From PMP191F sp047602185 (GTDB lineage: Bacteria > Bacteroidota > Bacteroidia > Chitinophagales > Chitinophagaceae), in contig JASGHY010000001.1 of assembly GCA_047602185.1 (NCBI GenBank), positions 6,944,001 to 7,008,000 on the forward strand: 64,000 nt of DNA, in the 5' to 3' direction. Positions 26,949 through 35,529 of this stretch are shown here, one piece after another; positions within the stretch are counted from its first letter, which is position 1; the number at the start of each line of letters is the position of its first letter. The translations under genes were made by a program, and so were the position numbers. The notes below the pieces were generated by a model. It was not told where the DNA came from. It saw only the letters and a program-made list of their open reading frames with translations, and made no database searches.

Positions 26949-28202
26949 TTAATCAATTAACTTTTCGTCCTCTCCCTCATCCAGTAAATTAAGATTGATA
27001 GAATCGGTGCCTGCAATGCCTTCAATGGAGCCGCGGATATGTGCTGCGTTCAGCAATACTTTTTCCAGTTGCTTTTCACGGGCTTTCCAGAGTTTCTCCA
27101 TCGCATCACGTTCCCGCTGGATGGATAATTTCATGGAAAGAAAACCTTCGCGGATGGCTTTCCATTGTTCACCAAATTCGTTGCTGGTAAGATAATCGTA
27201 CAGCATGTGCATTTTGTCGCCCCGGTTTTCCTGCGATTTGGCAGCAAGGAATACTTTCAGTACGCCATCACGCAACACATGTGCAAGTGCTTTTACTTCG
27301 GTGAATGTGCAGATCCATACACCATTCTTTTCACCAAAGCGGTCCATATCTTTGGGCATAGCCTGCGTTACGATCACTGCGATATCCGCTCCCAGGCTTC
27401 GCATATCTGCTTTCAACTTTTCAATCCATTCGGCAGAAAAATCTTTTGTACGCTTACTTTCATAAATGATCTTACCGCATTCCTGTCCAAAGTTATTGCG
27501 TACTATTTGAATGCAATCGGCGCCACGAACCCCTTTTCCTACTTCACTTACCTGGTCAAACGGGAAAGTTGAGCGTAACATTTCTTCCAGGGCCAGTTCC
27601 TGCACTTCACCCTGCAACTGCATGGAGCCCTGCTCGGCTTTGCGTTTCATTTCTTCCGCCAGCTTTTTCTGGTCATCCAGTTGTTTTTCAAGTTCTTTCA
27701 GGCGCAACTGGTATTCGTTCTCGCGGGTAGCCGTTTTTTGTTCTTCCAGCTTTCGCAGTTCTTCCGACAGTTTACTGCGCTCATCCTGCAGGCGGCGCTG
27801 TACGTCCAGCTCCAGTTCGGCCTCTTTATTTTTCAATTCCTGCAGTTTTTGCAGGAACTCCAGTTCCTTTTGCCTGGATTGTTTCAGTTTTTCCTCGTTG
27901 TCTTTATTATTCTGCTCCAGTAAACGCAATTGATTTTCATAGTCTGAGCTGATGGTTTTGCGCAGATTGGCCTCTACTGTTAATTGTAGTTGCTGCTTTT
28001 CTTCCTGCAGCTTACGGGCAAATTCCTGGTCTTTTACCAGTAATTGCTGCTGCATCTCTTTCTCCCGTTTTGCCAGTTCATCTTCTTTCTGCTTCTTAAA
28101 TGTTACCATCTGTTCGCGCAGTTCCTTTTTATATTCCTCAGATACAGCATCTTCTATCGCAAACTGGTGACCACATTTAGGACATTTTATATCGGTAGCC
28201 AT
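26949..28202 (-). CDS. DUF2130 protein (zinc-ribbon, coiled coil, nuclease-like C-terminus)
   Basis: 417 residues. The N-terminus MATDIKCPKCGHQFAIEDAV is a CPxCG zinc-ribbon half. Residues about 25-205 are a long Glu/Lys/Gln coiled coil (for example KQKEDELAKREKEMQQQLL). The C-terminal half is DUF2130: EMLRSTFPFDQVSEVGKGVRGADCIQIV, then GKIIYESKRTKDFSAEWIEKLKADMR, then ADIAVIVTQAMPKDMDRFG. The E-x-K near the YESKRTK segment recalls PD-(D/E)xK nucleases. The function is unknown; homologues occur widely and are sometimes called phage-related. It is the only gene in its unit. Confidence 0.85.
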   Translation of the reverse strand: MATDIKCPKCGHQFAIEDAVSEEYKKELREQMVTFKKQKEDELAKREKEMQQQLLVKDQEFARKLQEEKQQLQLTVEANLRKTISSDYENQLRLLEQNNKDNEEKLKQSRQKELEFLQKLQELKNKEAELELDVQRRLQDERSKLSEELRKLEEQKTATRENEYQLRLKELEKQLDDQKKLAEEMKRKAEQGSMQLQGEVQELALEEMLRSTFPFDQVSEVGKGVRGADCIQIVRNNFGQECGKIIYESKRTKDFSAEWIEKLKADMRSLGADIAVIVTQAMPKDMDRFGEKNGVWICTFTEVKALAHVLRDGVLKVFLAAKSQENRGDKMHMLYDYLTSNEFGEQWKAIREGFLSMKLSIQRERDAMEKLWKAREKQLEKVLLNAAHIRGSIEGIAGTDSINLNLLDEGEDEKLID

Positions 28203-28663
28203 TGGCTTTTTTTTGCAAGTTTAGTAAAAAGTAATGAGCTGATAAGAGTGTTGATTTTTAAAGAGATAGGAGGGGATAAGTCGGGGGAGTCAGATGAGGC
28301 AATTAAGTGTGTGGGCGGAAAAAGCAAATCGGGTACGTGAGCCAGGTCAGGCAGATAAGTCAATTAGGTCAGATTGTCAAAAAAGTCAGGCGGATTAAAT
28401 GGGTGACGAGGTATGCTGTTGAATTGTTTTTTGATACAACTTAGTATATATTAACAAGTACCCATAAACGCTTTACAATTTCATAACCTTTGTATTGTTT
28501 TTTATTAAAATATATTTACCTTCAATCACCCCTTTAGGAAAATAGCCCGTACATATTTCATTTCGTTTACTCCATCCAGATAGTTGATCGAGGTCATACT
28601 CTATGAGATTTCTATACCGTTCCCAACCGGCACATACTCTATTTATCTAAACAAGAATCTTTT
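28203..28663. other. Gene-free region upstream of the tail-collar operon
   Basis: 460 bases without a credible gene. The first half is G-rich low-complexity DNA with repeated GTCAG(A/G)/AAGTCA words (28280-28400). The AT-rich second half should hold the operon promoter. CATAACCTTTG at 28481-28491 resembles the Bacteroidota -7 box with one extra base. No perfect TTTG-N19-TAnnTTTG pair was found. Confidence 0.4.
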
Positions 28664-29203
28664 ATGGAACCTCTTATGGCGACTATTACCTGCTTTGCAG
28701 GAAATTTTGCACCCAAAGGGTGGGCATTCTGTAATGGCCAGTTATTAGCCATTAGCCAGAATCAGGCATTGTTTTCGATCTTAGGAACTACTTATGGCGG
28801 TAATGGTGTTACCACATTTGCTTTACCTGACTTACGCGGACGTACAGCTGTAACGTTTGGTCAGGGACCCGGATTGGGTAGTTATAATCTTGGCCAGGCG
28901 GCAGGTGCTGAAACCGTTACATTGACTATAAATAACCTGCCTGCGCATATTCACAATGGCGCCATTACGTTAAACCTCAAGGCCGGTAGTGCAGCAGGCA
29001 GTGATCCTACGCCTGATTTTAACTTCCCCGGCAAGTTCACCGGCGCCTATGCCGCTTCAGCTACAGGTACTATGCAGGCACCTGATTATACCGGTACCAC
29101 TATTGGTAATGCCGGCAACAGCAATCCTGCAAATATTCTCTCTCCTTACCTGGTAGTCAATTACATCATTGCCCTGGTTGGTATTTTCCCCAGCAGAAAC
29201 TAA
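28664..29203 (+). CDS. Tail-collar domain protein, MdpB-like (copy 1 of 3)
   Basis: 179 residues. The N-terminal half is a phage tail-collar domain: ITCFAGNFAPKGWAFCNGQL, SILGTTYGGNGVTTFALPDLRGRTAVTFGQGPGLGSYNLGQ, then TINNLPAHIHN with the His pair typical of the fold. The variable Ala/Gly/Thr-rich middle ends in the conserved SPYLVVNYIIALVGIFPSRN. This is the microcystin-dependent-protein (MdpB) type: a short stand-alone collar protein without phage genes around it. There is no signal peptide. It is first in a same-strand block of six genes (gaps 31, 40, 39, 3 and 40 bp). Confidence 0.88.
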   Translation: MEPLMATITCFAGNFAPKGWAFCNGQLLAISQNQALFSILGTTYGGNGVTTFALPDLRGRTAVTFGQGPGLGSYNLGQAAGAETVTLTINNLPAHIHNGAITLNLKAGSAAGSDPTPDFNFPGKFTGAYAASATGTMQAPDYTGTTIGNAGNSNPANILSPYLVVNYIIALVGIFPSRN

Positions 29204-29234
29204 TTATTAACGATGCTTTGTTAAAACATTTTTT

Positions 29235-29789
29235 ATGTATTCACAATCATACATAGGTCTTATTGGCATTTTTGCGGGCAATTTTGCCCCGGTTGGCTGG
29301 TTAATGTGTGACGGATCATTATTGGCTATCTCGGAATACGATGTACTTTTTAACCTCATCGGTACCACTTATGGCGGTGATGGACAAACCACCTTTGCTT
29401 TACCCGATCTGCGGGGCCGTGTGGCAATACACCAGGGACAAGGCCCCGGTTTATCTCCTTATGTAATAGGACAAAGGGCGGGTACAGAAAGTATCACATT
29501 CATTACAAATCAGATACCTGTGCATAGCCATGCTTTTGTTGGTATTGCAGGTAACCCCGGTGCTTCGGCCAATGCCGGAACTACAGATACACCTACAGGC
29601 GCTGTGCCTGCCATGATCAGTGGTTCTACATTTTATAATTCAGGCAATACCGGTACTACACTCGGTACTTCTTCTCTTACAGTCAATACTCCGCCAGCTG
29701 GTGGTAGTCAGCCGGTAGAGATCATGTCGCCTTTTCTTACCATGAACTATGTGATCTGCGTAGCGGGTATTTATCCAACACAAAATTGA
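29235..29789 (+). CDS. Tail-collar domain protein, MdpB-like (copy 2 of 3)
   Basis: 184 residues, clearly a paralogue of the preceding gene: GIFAGNFAPVGWLMCDGSLLAISEYDVLF, then TTYGGDGQTTFALPDLRGRVAIHQGQGPGLSPYVIGQRAGTESI, then IPVHSHAF. It ends SPFLTMNYVICVAGIYPTQN. The middle (about residues 105-160) is unrelated in sequence to copies 1 and 3 and is rich in Thr/Gly/Asn. This pattern of fixed ends and a diverging centre suggests three related subunits with different exposed loops. The gap to copy 1 is 31 bp. Confidence 0.88.
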   Translation: MYSQSYIGLIGIFAGNFAPVGWLMCDGSLLAISEYDVLFNLIGTTYGGDGQTTFALPDLRGRVAIHQGQGPGLSPYVIGQRAGTESITFITNQIPVHSHAFVGIAGNPGASANAGTTDTPTGAVPAMISGSTFYNSGNTGTTLGTSSLTVNTPPAGGSQPVEIMSPFLTMNYVICVAGIYPTQN

Positions 29790-29829
29790 TCGTAACAGTA
29801 TTTGTTCATCTCTTTTAATTATCATTTTT

Positions 29830-30369
29830 ATGGATCCATATTTAGGAAGTGTACTTCTTTTTGCAGGAAATTTTCCGCCCCGTGGCTGGGCGTTTTGCCA
29901 GGGACAACTGATGCCTATTTCACAGAACACGGCTTTGTTCTCGCTGTTAGGTACTTATTATGGTGGTGATGGAAGAACCACCTTTGCATTACCCGATCTG
30001 CGTGGCCGTGCAATACTGAGTTCCGGCCAGGGCCCCGGGCTTTCACCCCGTTCAGTAGGAGAACAAGGTGGTACTGAAACCACTACGTTGACTACGCTCC
30101 AGATGCCTGTGCATACCCACCCGGTGGCAGTAAGTATTACACCCGGTGCTGCATCCAGTGCCAACAATGCATCGCCTGTAAGTAATGTATATGGTACTTC
30201 AGGCAGTAAAAAATTGTACACCTCCAATGGTAATGTAAATATGCTGAGCTACCAGGGAACATTGACCATGCAACCTACCGGTGGCACACAGCCTTTTTCA
30301 AACCTGCACCCGGAGCTTACATTGAATTATATTATTGCATTGCAGGGCGTGTTTCCACAAAGACCTTAA
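29830..30369 (+). CDS. Tail-collar domain protein, MdpB-like (copy 3 of 3)
   Basis: 179 residues: VLLFAGNFPPRGWAFCQGQLMPISQNTALFSLLGTYYGGDGRTTFALPDLRGRAILSSGQGPGLSPRSVGEQGGTETTTL, then MPVHTHPV. It ends LHPELTLNYIIALQGVFPQRP. It is a paralogue of copies 1 and 2 with its own central segment (about 100-155). It is followed at 39 bp by the solute-binding-like gene. No phage tail, baseplate, capsid or lysis gene was found within 15 kb on either side. Confidence 0.88.
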   Translation: MDPYLGSVLLFAGNFPPRGWAFCQGQLMPISQNTALFSLLGTYYGGDGRTTFALPDLRGRAILSSGQGPGLSPRSVGEQGGTETTTLTTLQMPVHTHPVAVSITPGAASSANNASPVSNVYGTSGSKKLYTSNGNVNMLSYQGTLTMQPTGGTQPFSNLHPELTLNYIIALQGVFPQRP

Positions 30370-30408
30370 AACAGTTCTGGCTATTAGTTTTTAACCCAAC
30401 AACAGTGT

Positions 30409-31536
30409 ATGCCATTTACTATTGGATTGCTGCTTCCGCGTTCTAACGAATACCCGGCATTGGGCATAGATGTAATGCATGGGCTACGCAGTTACCTGCA
30501 GTTACAGCAACGACAGGATATTGCCATTGTAACCGAGAATATTGGTTACGGTGAACTGCCTGCTGTAAATTATGCCAAAGCAGAACTGCTGATACTGCAA
30601 CACAATGTAGATGTGGTGATCGCGTATTGTCATTCGTCCAATGCCGAACTATTATATCCATTGGCTGAAGCATCGGGAAAAACATTTCTTTTTGTAGATC
30701 CCGGAATGCAGCTTCCTTCCTGTGACCCTGGCGAGAACTGTTATCATATTTCACTACAGGGCGTACATGCATGTCGCATTGCCGGGTTCCTGGCAGGTGA
30801 GCAACAGCGCAGGGTACTGATGGCTACTTCATTTTATGATGGTGGCTATCGTGGTCCGTGGGAATGTTCACGCGGGTTAGAAGCCTCAGGTGGAAGTGTA
30901 TGTGGCAATTATGTCAGCAATTTCAGGGAAGCAGAATTTACAATTGCTCCCTATATGCAGTTATTGCAAAACTCCGGGGCGCAATCTGTAGCAGCCTGTT
31001 TCAGTGCTAAAATGTCGCAGCTTTTTTTTAAAGCATTAAAAGAAGAGAGCAACAGAAGCGCTGTATCGCTGCCTTTCTATTGCTCTCCGTTTATGGCAGA
31101 AGAGCAATGGCTGGCTAAATGTGAATTTCCGGGTGGTGATTTTCTGGCTATTGTGCCCTGGGCTACCAGCGTACAATACGATGTCAGTAAGGTATTTACA
31201 AATAGTATTCAGCAGGGCAAGAATAAAACGCCTAACCTGTTCCATGTATTGGGATGGGAGGCCGCCATTGTTGCTTTGCAGGCTATCGATAATGAAACTG
31301 TTTCATTAAGTGGTTTCTCATACCAGGGCCCGCGCGGAACAGTTACGATCGATCCGGATACGCATTATACTTATGCCCCTTTATACAAGGGAGCAATAAC
31401 AGCAGATGAACAGGGAAAATGTGTTTTGAATATTCATGAAATAATACCTGTGACAAATACTGAACACGCGCAGGTAATGTCAGACAGACCTTCGATGGCT
31501 GCCTCTGGTTGGAGAAACAATTATTTGTGTATGTAA
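30409..31536 (+). CDS. Cytosolic periplasmic-binding-protein-like (type I fold) protein
   Basis: 375 residues with the alternating alpha/beta pattern of the Leu/Ile/Val-binding (type I PBP, AmiC/UrtA-like) fold: MPFTIGLLLPRSNEYPALGIDVMHGLRSYLQ at the start, then VDVVIAYCHSSNAELLYPLAEASGKTFLFVDPG, then HISLQGVHACRIAGFLAGEQQRRVLMATSFYDGG. There is no signal peptide or lipobox, so it should stay in the cytosol, and about 11 Cys are scattered through it. It could be a ligand sensor in the style of AmiC. It ends 3 bp before the formyltransferase, implying coupled translation. The ligand is unknown. Confidence 0.68.
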   Translation: MPFTIGLLLPRSNEYPALGIDVMHGLRSYLQLQQRQDIAIVTENIGYGELPAVNYAKAELLILQHNVDVVIAYCHSSNAELLYPLAEASGKTFLFVDPGMQLPSCDPGENCYHISLQGVHACRIAGFLAGEQQRRVLMATSFYDGGYRGPWECSRGLEASGGSVCGNYVSNFREAEFTIAPYMQLLQNSGAQSVAACFSAKMSQLFFKALKEESNRSAVSLPFYCSPFMAEEQWLAKCEFPGGDFLAIVPWATSVQYDVSKVFTNSIQQGKNKTPNLFHVLGWEAAIVALQAIDNETVSLSGFSYQGPRGTVTIDPDTHYTYAPLYKGAITADEQGKCVLNIHEIIPVTNTEHAQVMSDRPSMAASGWRNNYLCM

Positions 31537-31539
31537 AAT

Positions 31540-32460
31540 ATGCGGATAGCTATACTTTGTAATAGCAGGATTGCTTTGCCGGCTTTAAGCCAGTTGCTGC
31601 AAACCGGTATGGTGGCAGCAGTAGGCATTGCTGTAAGTATGCAGGAGATAAAACCATTGGTACAGCAACGTTGTATGATGGCTGGTGTACCGCTACAGGT
31701 TTTTACAAAACGAACTTTTCATAACGACATAGTTCAATGGGTACAACAATACCAGCCTGATGTGGTATTGGTAAAAACTTTCCCCTACCTGGTACCTGCA
31801 CAGGCGCTTTCAATCCCTAAATACGGGTTTTTGAATTTTCATTATGCGCCGCTGCCCGAATGGCGGGGGGCCAATCCCTTGTTCTGGATGATCCGTAACA
31901 AAACCAGTATGGGGGCGGTAACTGTTCATGAAATGACGGAAACCTTCGATACCGGGCCTATCCTGTTACAATACGCAGTGCCCTTATCGCCCGATGCCAG
32001 TTTTGGTTTGTTCTGCACACAACTGGCCTATGCGGGTCTGCAGGTAAGTGGCGCTTTACTGAATGGCTTGCTGCAGGGGAATCTTCAGAAAAAAGAACAG
32101 GATCATACAAAAGCACAGTGGTATGGAAGGCCGGTAGCTACCGACCTGATCATAAACTGGCAAACGATGGATGCAGGTGATATTAAAGCATTGGTAAATG
32201 CCTGCAATCCGTGGAACAAAGGGGCAGCCACCTGCTGGAATGGCTGGATGTTTGGCATCAGCAATGCTTCTGTTTGTGATAAGCAACAGGAAATAGCAGA
32301 GCCTGGTACCATCTTATCTGTTGATGAAAAAAATGGTTTAACAATAGCATGCCGCGATGGTAAAGCGATCAGCGCAGATGTAGTGTATTGCGAAGAAGGC
32401 TTTTACCCGGGGCATCACCTGGCAGGATTTGGTTTACAGAAAGGCAACAGGCTTGTATAG
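31540..32460 (+). CDS. Formyltransferase (Fmt-like, probably not the housekeeping enzyme)
   Basis: 306 residues. The N-terminal formyl-THF domain has the catalytic Asn-x-His in YGFLNFHYAPLPEWRGANPLFW and Asp in HEMTETFDTGPILLQY. The C-terminal ~100 residues look like an Fmt OB-type domain (INWQTMDAGDIKALVNACNPW, PGTILSVDEKNGLTIACRDGK). The usual Fmt motif SLLPRYRGAAPI is replaced by APLPEWRGANPL and the whole is Cys-richer. It likely N-formylates an amino group on a small molecule, an amino sugar or an aminoacyl compound. Its place in the collar operon suggests modification of something made or displayed by that system (inference). Confidence 0.75.
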   Translation: MRIAILCNSRIALPALSQLLQTGMVAAVGIAVSMQEIKPLVQQRCMMAGVPLQVFTKRTFHNDIVQWVQQYQPDVVLVKTFPYLVPAQALSIPKYGFLNFHYAPLPEWRGANPLFWMIRNKTSMGAVTVHEMTETFDTGPILLQYAVPLSPDASFGLFCTQLAYAGLQVSGALLNGLLQGNLQKKEQDHTKAQWYGRPVATDLIINWQTMDAGDIKALVNACNPWNKGAATCWNGWMFGISNASVCDKQQEIAEPGTILSVDEKNGLTIACRDGKAISADVVYCEEGFYPGHHLAGFGLQKGNRLV

Positions 32461-32500
32461 ATGGGTTGGTATAATATCCTTTCAAAATAAACCTATTAAT

Positions 32501-35320
32501 ATGAAATTGTATTTGAGGCATTATGTGTGTATAGTGTTATTGATATTATCTTCTCTTGCTGTGCATACATCTGCACGGGCTCAATGGACATTAAGTAAAT
32601 CATTCAATAATAATGCACCCGGCACCAAGATAGCTTCCGTATGTACAGATGCAAGCGGCAACGTGTATATGACAGGTAGTATCTCAAGAAATGCAACATT
32701 TACTACGTTTGCTTTTGACGCTATTACGCTTACACCCTCCGGCGCTATTGAAGGTTTCGTTGCCAAATTCAATTCATCCGGGGTATGTCAATGGGCTATC
32801 CGTTTTGGAGGAACAAGCAACGATCGGGGAGATGGGATAGCTACTGATGGTTCCAGTGTGTATGTGATCGGCAGGTTTACCAATTCTATGACTGTAGGAG
32901 CCAGTGCCACTGTATATAATGCTGCAGGTGGTACAGATGGCGTTGTATTGAAGCTGAATGCATCAACTGGCGCTACCACCTGGGTTACTACTTTTGGCGG
33001 TACTGATTTTGACTGGGGACAGGCTGTTTGCCTTGATCCTTCAGGCAATGTGTATATATCCGGAACATTTGCCACTTCAGCCACCTTTGGTTCTTTTACA
33101 CGCAATGAAAATTCTGCGGCCGTTGCTGATATGTTTGTAGCCAAGCTGAATAGCAGCGGCACCTTTCAATGGGCAAGCACCGGAGGTTCTGCGGCCAACG
33201 ATGATAATGTAAACGGCAGCAGTATTTGCTATGTACCGGGGCTTGATGAAATTGTTTTTGCAGGCTGTTATGAAAACAGCACGGCTACTTATACTACTGC
33301 GTCTCCTGCATCTACTGTTACATTAACCAATAGCGGTGCACAGGATATGTGTCTGCTGGAGATCAATGCTTCCAACGGAACTTTTATAAGTGGGATCTCA
33401 GCCGGGGGAACAGGAAATGAACAGGCATTGGGTGCGGTTTGGGAGCCTATTAATCAACGTGTGATCTTTACAGGGGCATTCTCTTCCACTTCTACTTCAA
33501 TAGGAGGAAATACAGTGACCAATGGTAGCGTAGGAACTGAGGATGTTTTTTATGCATCTTATGACCCTTCAGCCAATACAGTTAGCTGGGCCAAAAAAGC
33601 CGGAACGGCAGGTCTTGATGACGACAGGGGCAATGCTATTTGCGCCAACGGCAGGGGAGAAGTAATAATAGCAGGTAGTTATGGAACATCAGGCACGGGA
33701 ACTATCAGTTTTCCGGCAACTCCTTCTGCACTTACATTAACCAATACCCGGGGAGTAGGATTTAGTTCCAATCCCTTTGTTGTAAAAGTAGATGGAGCTA
33801 CCGGTAATGCTTTGCTGGCTACGCAGGGGGCAGGAGATAATTCCAGCGCTCTGGCTGATCTTGCTACAGGGATTGCTGCGGTGAAGACCGGTGCAATCTG
33901 GACAACGGGTTCTTTTGTAGGGAAAATAACTTTTTCACCCACAGCACAGCTTAGCTCTTATTCAAGTACACCTTATACCACGCCGGCTATTTTACTGGCT
34001 AATTATAATGACCCCCCGGCGGCATTGGCAGCTACTACATCATCTACCAGTCCTACCTGTAACAATGGTTGTAATGGAACTGCTTCTGTTACCCCATCGG
34101 GTGGTTATCCGCCGTACACTTACTCCTGGTCTCCATCCGGAGGTACCGCTGCTACTGCTACAGGGCTTTGTGTAGGGTCCTATGTATGTACCATTACCGA
34201 TGCATCGAGTACATCCATTATGAAAACAGTAGTTGTAAGTGCTCCTGCCACTACATTGCCCACCGCAGGAGGAACAGCTATCAATACTACCTTTAATGTT
34301 AATGCCTCTAATACCATTATAGCTGATCCTTCCTGTAATCTTGTGTGTAAAGTAGTCCCTTCGGGCCTGCCGTCACAAGTAAGCGGCACTGTTACTGCTA
34401 AGGTGTGGATAGCGAACAGTGTACCTACTTATGGGCAGCCTTTTGTGGCAAGGCATTATGAAATAACACCTGCCACCAACGCATCTACAGCCACCGGAAC
34501 TGTAACACTTTACTTTACACAGGCAGAGTTTACTGCTTTCAATGCGGCACCGGGAAGTACATTGAACCTGCCAACTGCTTCTGGTGATGCTGCAGGAAAA
34601 GCCAACCTGCGTATTGGTAAATATCCCGGTACCAGCAGCAATGGCTCAGGATTGCCTGCTACATACGCCGGCACACCAACTGTAATAGATCCGGTTGATG
34701 CCAATATTGTGTACAATACAGGTGTAACGCCTAATCGCTGGGAAGTAACTTTTGATGTTGTAGGATTCAGCGGCTTTGTTGTACAAACTACAGTAGTGCC
34801 ATTACCTGTTACCTGGATCAATGTAACAGCCTCACTCACGGCACAGAATTATGCAGAGATCAACTGGACGGTAGATGAACAAAATGTTGAAAGGTATATT
34901 ATAGAACAATCTGCTGATGGCGTGAATTTTGTTGCTGTTGCTACTATTGCGGGACAAGGAGATGGTCAGCATTCTTATCACTACCAACAATCGCAGGCAT
35001 TGCAGGGAGCTGCTTACTTCAGGATCCGGCAAACGGATAAGGATGGTAAGGAGTCATACAGCAAAGTACTATTGTTGAAAGCTGAAAGAAGCGGATCTGT
35101 AACAGTGTATCCCAATCCTGTAAAAGCACAGGCAACATTAAATATCACAGATAGAGCGTTGTTGAATACCACGGCTATACTATATGATGTAACAGGTAAA
35201 CAGGTTCAACAGGTGCGTATTTCACAAACTGTAACCACGATCGATATGCAGCGCTGTACCAAAGGTGTGTACCTGCTGAAACTGCATAACGGACAATCTG
35301 TAAGACTTGTAAAAGAATAA
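32501..35320 (+). CDS. Secreted SBBP beta-propeller protein with T9SS sorting domain
   Basis: 939 residues from ATG 32501, giving a signal peptide (MKLYLRHYVCIVLLILSSLA, HTSARAQ). Residues about 25-510 are SBBP-like propeller repeats (DASGNVYMTGSISRNATF, FNSSGVCQWAIRFGGTSNDRG, DPSGNVYISGTFATSATFG). About 515-580 is a SprB-type module (SPTCNNGCNGTASVTPSGGY, PPYTYSWSP). A beta-rich region follows, and a T9SS type A domain closes the protein (VTVYPNPVKAQATLNITDRA ... GVYLLKLHNGQSVRLVKE). It should be exported by T9SS and anchored on or released from the cell surface. It ends the six-gene unit; a terminator follows at 35362. Confidence 0.85.
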   Translation: MKLYLRHYVCIVLLILSSLAVHTSARAQWTLSKSFNNNAPGTKIASVCTDASGNVYMTGSISRNATFTTFAFDAITLTPSGAIEGFVAKFNSSGVCQWAIRFGGTSNDRGDGIATDGSSVYVIGRFTNSMTVGASATVYNAAGGTDGVVLKLNASTGATTWVTTFGGTDFDWGQAVCLDPSGNVYISGTFATSATFGSFTRNENSAAVADMFVAKLNSSGTFQWASTGGSAANDDNVNGSSICYVPGLDEIVFAGCYENSTATYTTASPASTVTLTNSGAQDMCLLEINASNGTFISGISAGGTGNEQALGAVWEPINQRVIFTGAFSSTSTSIGGNTVTNGSVGTEDVFYASYDPSANTVSWAKKAGTAGLDDDRGNAICANGRGEVIIAGSYGTSGTGTISFPATPSALTLTNTRGVGFSSNPFVVKVDGATGNALLATQGAGDNSSALADLATGIAAVKTGAIWTTGSFVGKITFSPTAQLSSYSSTPYTTPAILLANYNDPPAALAATTSSTSPTCNNGCNGTASVTPSGGYPPYTYSWSPSGGTAATATGLCVGSYVCTITDASSTSIMKTVVVSAPATTLPTAGGTAINTTFNVNASNTIIADPSCNLVCKVVPSGLPSQVSGTVTAKVWIANSVPTYGQPFVARHYEITPATNASTATGTVTLYFTQAEFTAFNAAPGSTLNLPTASGDAAGKANLRIGKYPGTSSNGSGLPATYAGTPTVIDPVDANIVYNTGVTPNRWEVTFDVVGFSGFVVQTTVVPLPVTWINVTASLTAQNYAEINWTVDEQNVERYIIEQSADGVNFVAVATIAGQGDGQHSYHYQQSQALQGAAYFRIRQTDKDGKESYSKVLLLKAERSGSVTVYPNPVKAQATLNITDRALLNTTAILYDVTGKQVQQVRISQTVTTIDMQRCTKGVYLLKLHNGQSVRLVKE

Positions 35321-35361
35321 TAACCTTTTTTCTCTACCCCGATTAGAAGGAATAAGGCGAG

Positions 35362-35390
35362 AAGGCCATCCCGTATGGGATGGCTTTTTT
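35362..35390 (+). terminator. Rho-independent terminator of the tail-collar operon
   Basis: GCCATCCC / GGGATGGC stem (extended by A-T pairs) with a GTAT loop and a T6 tract, 42 bases after the T9SS gene. Confidence 0.85.
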
Positions 35391-35529
35391 TATTGTACGG
35401 CAACGAGAAATGAAATAAATTCAATGAGGAATGTGCTATGTGATTGAATGAAGAATAAATGGTGATGGGTATGGTGTACAGAATTAATACAGTTTCCCAT
35501 AGCTGTTTTATATTTAAAACGATATTACT

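Noticed and set aside
26995..28170. Long open frames on the plus strand opposite the DUF2130 gene
   Set aside because: They are Cys/Ser/Phe-rich antisense images of a Lys/Glu coiled coil and have no homology-like pattern.
28664..30369. Collar genes as part of a prophage
   Set aside because: No terminase, capsid, baseplate, lysis or integrase genes lie around them. The only recombinase (xerD, 15.5 kb) looks like the chromosomal copy.
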